13,394 nucleotides of DNA, taken from assembly GCA_016209245.1 (NCBI GenBank), contig JACQWN010000427.1, positions 1 through 13,394 of the forward strand, read 5' to 3'. Shown here piece by piece: positions 7,642 to 13,394 of the stretch; position 1 is the first letter of the stretch, and each line of letters starts with the position of its first letter. Source of the DNA: Bacteroidia bacterium (GTDB lineage: Bacteria > Bacteroidota > Bacteroidia > Bacteroidales > BM523). Below the pieces are notes generated by a model, which saw only the letters and a program-made list of their open reading frames with translations, searched no databases and was not told where the DNA came from. Both the position numbers and the translations under genes were made by a program.

Positions 7642-8126
7642 ATTATAAAATATATCAAATATTATTTTTATCCGTATTCAGCGGATTGTTATTCAGCCAG
7701 CCATGGACCGGTTTACAAACCGGGCCAGCATTATTTGTTGCATTTGTTCCACTACTATTAATTGAAGATTTTTTGCTTCAAAATAAAGCCCGCTTCAATT
7801 CTGTAAGCGTTTTTTATTTTTCACTTCCTGCATTTATAACATGGTGTCTGATTTCTTTATATGGACTGGCTTACGCTTCAATAATCGCTTTAATAGCAGC
7901 GACAATTATTACTGCATTATTTATGAGCACTGCTTTTTGGCTCTTTCATATTATAAGAAGAAATTTATTTCTCGCAAAGACGCAAAGAGCGCAAAGTTTT
8001 TATAATATTGTTTCTCGTTGTTTTCGTTCCGGTAATAATTTCCCTATCAATTTATTATTCCTATCAGGAAAAAACTTGCCAAAAAAAAATCGTCCTTATT
8101 CAACCGAATTTAGACCCTTATACTGA
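7638..8126 (+). pseudogene. lnt: lnt N-terminal fragment (apolipoprotein N-acyltransferase)
   Basis: From 7638 the frame reads LNYKIYQILFLSVFSGLLFS then QPWTG and FVAFVPLLLIEDFLLQNKAR, matching the first membrane segments of Bacteroidota Lnt, the inner-membrane enzyme that adds the third acyl chain to lipoproteins. No ATG or GTG precedes this homologous part; only CTG (7638) or ATA are available, and the first TTG (7686) would cut into the first membrane helix. Homology continues to AFWLFHIIRRNL, near 7968. The frame then enters a CGCAAAG repeat and ends at 8126 in sequence without Lnt character. The central membrane region of the family, which contains a tryptophan-rich segment, is missing (my estimate: roughly 80 residues). 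It directly abuts the transporter stop codon at 7641. Confidence 0.75.
7971..7996 (+). repeat. CGCAAAG-type short repeat at the lnt lesion
   Basis: The heptamer CGCAAAG occurs three times at 7973-7996 (CGCAAAGA, CGCAAAGAG, CGCAAAG). Short CGCAAAGA-type tandem repeats are common dispersed intergenic sequences in Bacteroidota genomes, to my recollection. Here the repeat lies at the exact point where lnt homology breaks off, between its N-terminal fragment and the frame holding the catalytic half. Confidence 0.75.
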
Positions 8127-9042
8127 AAAATTCGATAACGTTGAGGTGGCTGAACAAATTAAGCTCATTTTATTCTATGCCGATTCTTTGACAGATAATT
8201 CTACAGATTATGTACTCGCACCTGAAACCGCCATTCCTACTGGAATCTGGCTTGACCAGTTAAATAATAACCCGTATATTCGAGCAATAAAACAATTTGT
8301 TGAAAAGCATCCGAATGTAAAATTTATTATTGGTGCAAATACCTGCCGTATATATCCGAATAAAGAATCGGCTTCGGTAACAGCACATATCTGGAAGGAT
8401 TCCGTCAGATACTTTGATTTTTACAATTCGGCATTACAGATTGATACAACAAGTAATATTCAGATATATCATAAATCGAAATTAGTGATAGGCACTGAAA
8501 AAATGCCATTTGCAACAATTTTCGGGTTTATTGAAAATTTTATTATTGATTTAGGCGGTTTTGCCGGTTCTAACGGTATTCAGGAAGACAGAAGCATTTT
8601 TTATGCTCCCGATGATTCGGTGCGTATCGCACCGGTTATATGCTATGAAACCGTTTTTGGACAATTTGTAACAGATTATGTTAAAAAAGGAGCTAATCTG
8701 ATTTTTGTATTAACCAACGACGGCTGGTGGGATGACTCTCCTATCTATTGCCAGCATCTTGCCTTTTCGCGGCTCCGGGCAATAGAAACAAGAAGGAGCA
8801 TTGCTCGTTGTGCAAATACCGGAATCTCATGTTTTATAAATCAAAAAGGGGAATATATCACGACTACCGGCTGGTGGAAACCTTGTGCTATATCAGGAAA
8901 TATTAATATTAACAATAAATTGACTTTTTATTCAAGGCACGGTGATTATATACCTCGCTTTGCGGTATTAATAAGCATTCTGTTACTAATCGAACAATTT
9001 AATAATCTCATCTTGTGTAAACGAATGAAAAATATTTGCTGA
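8008..9042 (+). pseudogene. lnt: lnt C-terminal fragment, intact nitrilase catalytic domain
   Basis: This frame (open since 7957; first NTG start is TTG 8008) gives 344 residues. It has a membrane helix (VVFVPVIISLSIYYSY) and then the carbon-nitrogen hydrolase domain of Lnt. The family triad is present: Glu73 in APETAIP, Lys156 in YHKSKLV, and Cys212 in PVICYETVFG. Glu164 of IGTEKMPF and the NDGWW...AFSRLRAIETRRS motif are also there, and a final hydrophobic segment (IPRFAVLISILLL) follows. It is in a different frame from the N-terminal fragment, and the central membrane region is lost. A free-standing membrane-anchored nitrilase protein made from TTG 8008 is possible but unproven. The lack of other damage suggests a recent lesion or a sequence error. 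Its last 57 bp overlap the end of the convergent helicase gene. Confidence 0.8.
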
Positions 9043-9543
9043 TTTTAAAAACATTTCTGCCAGATCAGCTTTCTTGTGCTGAAGAATGAAAATTTTTTCT
9101 TCAACGGTATTTAATGTTATAAATTTATATACAAAAACCTTTTTATTTTGCCCGATACGATGTGCCCTGCTGATTGCCTGCTTCTCGACTGCGGGATTCC
9201 ACCATGGATCAAGAATGAATACATAATCGGCAGATGTCAGATTCAAGCCAGTTCCTCCTGCTTTTATTGATATTAGAAATATTTTGTTTCGACTATCCTG
9301 TTGAAACCGGTTAATCACTTCTTTTCTGTTAATTGTGTTGCCTGTAAGCATGGAATATGTTAACCCTTTTTCTGAAAAATGATTTTCGAATAATCTTAAA
9401 TGTTTTACAAACGAAGAAAACAGCAGAATTTTATGCCCGCTTGCGATTAGCTCTTCGACCATTAACATTACTTCATTAAATTTTCCCGAGTCTTTATCAT
9501 ATTCGGGCATTGACATTACAGGATGACAAGAAATAAGACGCAA
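8986..9543 (-). pseudogene. SNF2 helicase C-terminal fragment (helicase motifs IV-VI)
   Basis: This frame continues the helicase encoded at 9497-11860 after a frame change. It begins with LRLISCHPVM, the usual start of the second RecA-like lobe in SNF2 proteins. It then shows motif IV (KILLFSSFVKHL), motif V (ISIKAGGTGLNLTSADYVF), and motif VI with DPWWNPAVEKQAISRAHRIGQ. The TTG at 9543 is only the first possible start codon in the frame and lies inside the conserved domain, so this is a fragment and not an independent gene. The roughly 35-40 residues normally found between the first lobe and LRLISCHP are absent. The 3' end overlaps the convergent lnt fragment by 57 bp. Confidence 0.85.
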
Positions 9544-11860
9544 TATAAAATTTGTTTTGCGATTCTGACATCTGACAATATATAACCTGTTCAGTTAGCG
9601 GCGGTAATTGCTGTTCCACTTCTTCTTTCTTTCTTCGCAATATAAATGGTTGAATGATTTTTTGCAAGCTATTCCTGACCTCTTGATTATTTTGCTTTTC
9701 AACAGGTGTAACAAATTTTTCCTTAAAAAAAGCTAAGTTCCCTAATATACCTCTGTTTACAAAGTTTATCTGCGACCAAAGATCGGAAAGAGAATTTTCA
9801 ATTGGAGTACCGGTGAGCACCAGGCGATGAGTAGCGTTAAGCTCTATTACCGATTGATATATTATTGAATCGGGATTTTTTATATATTGGCTTTCATCAA
9901 GTATTATATAATAAAATGAATATTTTTTTAAAATATCAATATCATTCCTTACTATTCCATAAGTGGACAGGATAATATGATAATTATCGAATATTGTAAT
10001 ATTTCTGAACCTCTCTGTACCGCAATATTTGTAATATTTTAGCTCCGGAGCAAATCGTCTGATTTCATTTTCCCAGTTATGAACAAGTGAAGTCGGAACA
10101 ACTACCAGACTTGCAGCTATAGCAACATCATCATCCGATTTGTGTTGAATAAATTCTGGCTGATCAAATAAGCTTAATTGTACAACGAGATTCTTCTTTA
10201 CCGGCAAAGCGCTTTTTATAAAACTATTTTGATAAGAATTAACCAATATTGCTAATGTTTGTATTGTTTTTCCAAGACCCATATCATCAGATAAAATCCC
10301 GCCAAAACCATTCATTTGAAGATGCTTCAACCAAAAATAACCTATCTTTTGATACAGTCTAAGTCGTGTTTTCATAGTTTCAGGTAATACAACCGGATTG
10401 CTATCGGGCTTTAATATTTTCATTAATTCTGGTAAATATTTTGAATCTTCACCATTAATATCTTTTATGACTTGAAAGTAATGTTTTTTTAGCTTGAGCT
10501 TTCCATCAATTATTTTACCTAATAATAGTAATTCCTTGTATTTGGCAAACCATTCCTGTGGAATTACAGCGATTTGACCATCAGGTAAAATATATTCACG
10601 AATACCATTTAATATATGGTCACGAAGATTGAGAAAAGGAATGCAATAATCTCTAAAAAATATATTAGTGTAAATATCAAACCAGTCTTGACCGCTAATG
10701 ACCTTTGGTCTAATTATAATTTCATTTATAAAATATTTTGATTTAAAATGATTCTGGATAATTTCAAAGCGATTTTCGCTTAATAACCAGCTATGATTAT
10801 TTAACCAGCTCAAAATATTCCATAATTGCTCATTTTTATCTGTTTCAGGATTTGAAACCGAAGCGATAAAATTTGAACCGTTTGTATTCATTAATCCATT
10901 ATCTAAAAGTAATGAAATAAGCTCTTTTTCACGTTTAGAATTACGAAATAGCTTGTAAAATGTATATCTGCCATCTTCAATTTTAAAAAATACCTTGATA
11001 TCTAAATCCTCATTTACATAGAATTTATGTTCGTCATAATTAAATTGCATTGATAAAACAGGACGGCACATTAAATCAGATTCAAGATACAATACAGGTT
11101 TCACCTCAGGCATTATCTCGAGAATGTCAATATTCTTAGTTTTGACAGAATAGTTCTCTATTGATTTTAAAATAAATGTTTCACAATATTTTTTCTCTAT
11201 GTTTTTTGGAATAACAATGTATTCTTTTGTGAAAAATGGAAGCAGCTTTTTACCATCAATATCATTAAAAAAATAGAGCTTATGTTCAAGCAGAAGCCGG
11301 CATGGGTTGTTTGAAATAATTATAAAGTGTTTATTTTTTAAGCTTATTTCATTCTTATTATGCCTGATAGTCAGAAAATATTGTATTTCTTCAACTGTTT
11401 TTTCAAAATTGAATACAGTTATTGCCGGTTCAGTCATTATTTCAATTTCATCATTCAAATGAAGATTTTGCTTGTTAACAGCATTAAATAATTTAATTGG
11501 TGTCCCGGAATTTACAAGATTTGCCAGAATATCAATACATTTTGAATTACGTCGTTCTATATAAGGAATAATAAATTTTTCTAATTTTTCTTTTGTGATT
11601 GTATTATAAAATTCCTGTACATTCGGTAAATCTTTCGAAAATCTTTTCTTTAAATTTTGGGGGCTATATTCTTCGATTAAATTTATTAACTTTTTCTTGT
11701 CTTCAGTAAAACTAATCCGGTTTTCGTATAGAGAATCAGCCATCAACCGTTCCTCGATTGTGTAAAAATTTCCACCTTTTACTTTTCTTATCAGGTAAGG
11801 TGCAAGAATTTCGCCAAGCTTCCTGTCTTTTGTAATTGCTATAATAAATTCGCTTTTCAT
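9497..11860 (-). pseudogene. SNF2-family DEAD-like helicase, N-terminal part
   Basis: This 787-codon frame starts at ATG 11860. Residues 1 to about 500 form a long N-terminal region typical in size of Bacteroidota SNF2 proteins, with little recognisable detail. The first RecA-like lobe follows: motif I DDMGLGKT with Lys531, motif II DESQ from Asp655 (the family more often has DEAQ or DEAH), and motif III LTGTPIEN at about 682-689. It ends with FILRRKKEEVEQQLPPLTEQ and MSESQNKFY, after which a deletion shifts the frame and a stop follows within 20 codons. SNF2 ATPases translocate on double-stranded DNA and remodel protein-DNA complexes; here the second lobe is in a separate frame, so the ATPase is probably inactive unless the lesion is a sequence error. 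A promoter candidate lies at 11914-11943. Confidence 0.88.
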
Positions 11861-11913
11861 TTACCTCTATGTCTGTTAGCTATTTTGATACAAGAATAAT
11901 AGAAAAAACACAG

Positions 11914-11943
11914 CAAATATGAATATAATTAAAAAAATGTCAA
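11914..11943 (-). promoter_or_regulatory. Promoter candidate for the SNF2 helicase gene
   Basis: On the minus strand, TTG (11943-11941) is followed after 19 bases by CATATTTG (11921-11914), one mismatch from the Bacteroidota -7 consensus TAnnTTTG. It would leave a leader of about 50 bases before the ATG at 11860. Confidence 0.5.
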
Positions 11944-11991
11944 TGATTTCTTAATTATTTTGTATTATTGCCTGGTGGTTATGCTGAATTT

Positions 11992-12453
11992 ATGCAATTA
12001 GCACGCTTAATAATATTTTGTTTGATAATCAATTTATTATCCTGTGAATCTCCAGAACCTTTTATTGTACAGGGTTATAAACCGGTCTATGCAAGCTTAT
12101 CCGAAGCTAGAAATATCTATTCATCAGAGCCGGAAATAATGCTTAATCCTGGAAAAATTTATATCAAAGGCCAGTATATTTATATAAATGAAATAGCTAA
12201 GGGTGTACATATAATTGATAATTCAGCACCTGAAAATCCAATAAAGACAGCATTTATCCATATTCCCGGCAACTATGATATAGCTATCAGAGATAATATA
12301 TTATATGCCGGAATAGGTCTTCGTACCTCAATATTCACAGAAAGAAGCCATCCATCAGATAGCGAGCTGCGAATAACACCATTTTGGATGTCGGAATATA
12401 CAGGCCCCAGTTTTTCTTTAGGAATGAAAATAGGGTATCTTATCCGAAGATAA
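11992..12453 (+). pseudogene. Truncated LVIVD-repeat lipoprotein with foreign tail
   Basis: From ATG 11992 the frame gives 153 residues; a TTG 24 bases upstream is in frame but would put eight residues before the signal peptide, so ATG is preferred. Residues 1-18 are a lipoprotein signal with lipobox LLSC (Cys18). Then follow GYKPVYASLSEARNIYSSEP, LNPGKIYIKGQYIYINE and KGVHIIDNSAPENPIKTAFI, the N-terminal part and first LVIVD repeat of a family of outer-membrane-anchored Bacteroidota lipoproteins that are usually several hundred residues long. After about residue 106 (NILYA) the expected further repeats are replaced by an unrelated 47-residue tail (GIGLRTSIFTERS... GPSFSLGMKIGYLIRR) that could be the end of another protein, perhaps a beta-barrel strand. 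This suggests an in-frame fusion by deletion. It could still be expressed as a short lipoprotein. Confidence 0.65.
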
Positions 12454-12482
12454 TCAGATTTTATAAATCTGATCATCTTCGG
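12444..12482. terminator. Bidirectional hairpin terminator between convergent genes
   Basis: The stem pairs CCGAAGAT (12444-12451) with ATCTTCGG (12475-12482) and ATCAGATTT (12453-12461) with AAATCTGAT (12465-12473). That is 17 base pairs with one A/C mismatch and a 3-base loop. It lies where the plus-strand lipoprotein frame ends (its TAA at 12451-12453 is inside the stem) and 8 bases from the end of aat, so it can serve both directions. The T-tracts on either side are weak. Confidence 0.75.
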
Positions 12483-12489
12483 TGCTTCT

Positions 12490-13167
12490 TTAATCTGTCC
12501 ATTTACCAATTAGTGTAGAATATTCCAATGCTTTGTTCAACATTTGCAAATATTCTTTTCTTGGAATTTTCACCGCTCCGAGACTCATGATATGTTTTGT
12601 TGTCTGCTGTGCATCAATAAATTGAAAATCCATATATATTAATTTCTTGCAGAGGTGATAGAGAGCCACTTTTGATGCATCACGCTGCAAGTAAAACATT
12701 GATTCACCGAAAAAAGCCCTGCCAATACTTACGCCATACAACCCGCCTGCAAGCTTGTTATTGTCCCAGACTTCTACAGAGTGTGCAAATCCGGCATTAT
12801 GAAGACGATTATAGGCATCAACCATTTCTTTTGTAAGCCATGTACCTTTTTGCGGTCTTGGAACTGATGAACAATGTTTGATAACATCCTCAAAACAACT
12901 ATCCATGCTAATTTTGAAAGAATGTTGTCGCAATGTCTGCCTTAAGCTTTTCGATATCTTTAATTCATCTGGAAACAATACCATTCTTGGATCAAGCGAC
13001 CACCATAGTATAGGTGTATTTTGTGAGTACCATGGAAATATGCCGGATGCATAAGCGACAAGTAATCTTTCAACGCTTAAATCACCGCCAATGGCAAGCA
13101 ATCCATCCGGTTCAGCAAGATTTGGATCGGGAAAAATATTTTTATCCGATAAGTAAAATACTGGCAT
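12490..13167 (-). CDS. aat: Leucyl/phenylalanyl-tRNA-protein transferase
   Basis: The protein has 225 residues, the normal length of Aat, and the frame is intact. Aat moves Leu or Phe from its tRNA onto proteins with N-terminal Arg or Lys, marking them for ClpS/ClpAP degradation in the cytoplasm (N-degron pathway). Family motifs are seen in order: FPDPNLAEPDGLLAIGGDLS (12-31), GIFPWYS, WWSLDPRMV, KGTWLTKEMVDAY, GFAHSVEVW, LAGGLYGVSIGRAFFGESMF, and FQFIDAQQTTKHIMSLGA near the C-terminus. The usual Cys in the ID(C)Q segment is Ala here. The ATG at 13167 is preferred because the conserved N-terminal FYLSD...FPDP follows at once. It faces the truncated lipoprotein gene across a hairpin terminator. 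Confidence 0.95.
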   Translation of the reverse strand: MPVFYLSDKNIFPDPNLAEPDGLLAIGGDLSVERLLVAYASGIFPWYSQNTPILWWSLDPRMVLFPDELKISKSLRQTLRQHSFKISMDSCFEDVIKHCSSVPRPQKGTWLTKEMVDAYNRLHNAGFAHSVEVWDNNKLAGGLYGVSIGRAFFGESMFYLQRDASKVALYHLCKKLIYMDFQFIDAQQTTKHIMSLGAVKIPRKEYLQMLNKALEYSTLIGKWTD

Positions 13168-13190
13168 GAATTAAAGTATCAAATATTCTG

Positions 13191-13198
13191 CAAAATTA
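13191..13198 (-). promoter_or_regulatory. Possible -7 box for aat
   Basis: TAATTTTG on the minus strand matches the Bacteroidota -7 consensus TAnnTTTG and lies 23 bases before the aat start codon. I see no TTG at the proper distance upstream, so this is only a weak call. Confidence 0.35.
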
Positions 13199-13239
13199 AA
13201 AAATTTGGTAACCGTTCACAGTTATTTTTCTAACCCCAA

Positions 13240-13254
13240 CCCCTTAAAAAGGGG
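13240..13254. repeat. Short intergenic palindrome (CCCCTT...AAGGGG)
   Basis: CCCCTT at 13240-13245 pairs with AAGGGG at 13249-13254 across a 3-base loop, preceded by TAACCCCAA. Sequences of this kind (CCCCAACCCCT...AGGGG) are frequent dispersed intergenic repeats in Bacteroidota, as I recall. There is no T-tract, so a terminator role is doubtful. Confidence 0.5.
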
Positions 13255-13291
13255 CTATAACAGCTTTGTGCTATTTTGTTGACACTCATAT

Positions 13292-13366
13292 CCCCGCTCG
13301 CTCGGATTTGTAATCCGAGTATTTACAAATCTTTTATACTCGGATTACAAATCCGAGCGAGCGGGG
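13292..13366. repeat. Perfect 30-bp inverted repeat with 15-bp loop
   Basis: The left arm at 13292-13321 (CCCCGCTCGCTCGG...) is exactly complementary to the right arm at 13337-13366. Each arm also contains a small palindrome, CGGATT-TGT-AATCCG, so a cruciform or branched RNA could form. The right arm runs into a tract of nine G (13363-13371). It lies between aat and the window edge; no gene is seen here. It may be a dispersed REP-like repeat or part of a mobile element end. Confidence 0.85.
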
Positions 13367-13394
13367 GGGGGTGCAATTATCTGATAATCAATAA

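Noticed and set aside
9497..9560. Programmed ribosomal frameshift in the helicase gene
   Set aside because: No slippery heptamer in the right register is seen, and the conserved residues between the two lobes are missing, so a deletion explains it better.
11968..11991. TTG at 11968 as start of the LVIVD lipoprotein
   Set aside because: It would add eight residues before the signal peptide; the ATG at 11992 gives a normal lipoprotein signal with the lipobox cysteine at residue 18.
12273..12509. Minus-strand 78-codon frame overlapping the lipoprotein and the end of aat
   Set aside because: It overlaps the end of aat, crosses the hairpin terminator, has no recognisable domain, and is opposite a frame with clear family similarity.
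13376..13388. Short palindrome ATTATC-T-GATAAT near the right edge as an operator
   Set aside because: It is AT-rich, short, and not next to any visible start codon, so chance occurrence is likely.

Overview
The window looks like chromosomal DNA of a member of the phylum Bacteroidota, probably an uncultured or poorly known lineage. The signs are a giant SprB-repeat surface protein, promoter candidates of the Bacteroidota type (TTG, 19 bases, TAnnTTTG), weak ribosome binding sites, AT-rich single-copy genes, and CGCAAAG-type dispersed repeats. No rRNA, tRNA or CRISPR array was seen.

Left part (1-5725, minus strand): one uninterrupted reading frame of at least 1908 codons that runs off the left edge. 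It encodes an exported adhesin with a signal peptide, two N-terminal beta-rich domains, an Ig/PKD-like domain, and about 18 SprB-type repeats with one PKD-like domain inserted. Most of the 3' half is a tandem array with a 237-bp (79-residue) period, and the array itself shows a seven-unit higher-order duplication. Just upstream, and possibly co-transcribed, lies a small exported protein of unknown function (5746-6270). A 170-bp MITE with 14-bp terminal inverted repeats and an 8-bp target duplication, with IS66-like GTAA ends, sits 29 bp in front of that gene.

Middle part (6480-9042, plus strand): an AT-rich spacer with a good Bacteroidota promoter leads into an intact EamA/DMT-type 10-TM transporter. 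Next comes a damaged apolipoprotein N-acyltransferase gene (lnt). It has no normal start codon, has lost its central part, carries a CGCAAAG repeat at the lesion, and has the two halves in different frames, although the catalytic half is well preserved.

Right part (8986-13167): a minus-strand SNF2-family helicase gene is split by a frameshifting internal deletion. A short plus-strand LVIVD lipoprotein appears cut short and joined to an unrelated tail. An intact aat gene (leucyl/phenylalanyl-tRNA-protein transferase) is convergent with it across a strong hairpin terminator. The last 200 bases hold intergenic palindromes, including a perfect 30-bp inverted repeat.

The most notable points are the higher-order structure of the adhesin array, the MITE, and the run of three consecutive genes (lnt, SNF2 helicase, LVIVD lipoprotein) each carrying an internal deletion between intact neighbours. 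The last suggests either local gene decay or assembly and sequencing error. I found no convincing new multi-gene defence or metabolic system.
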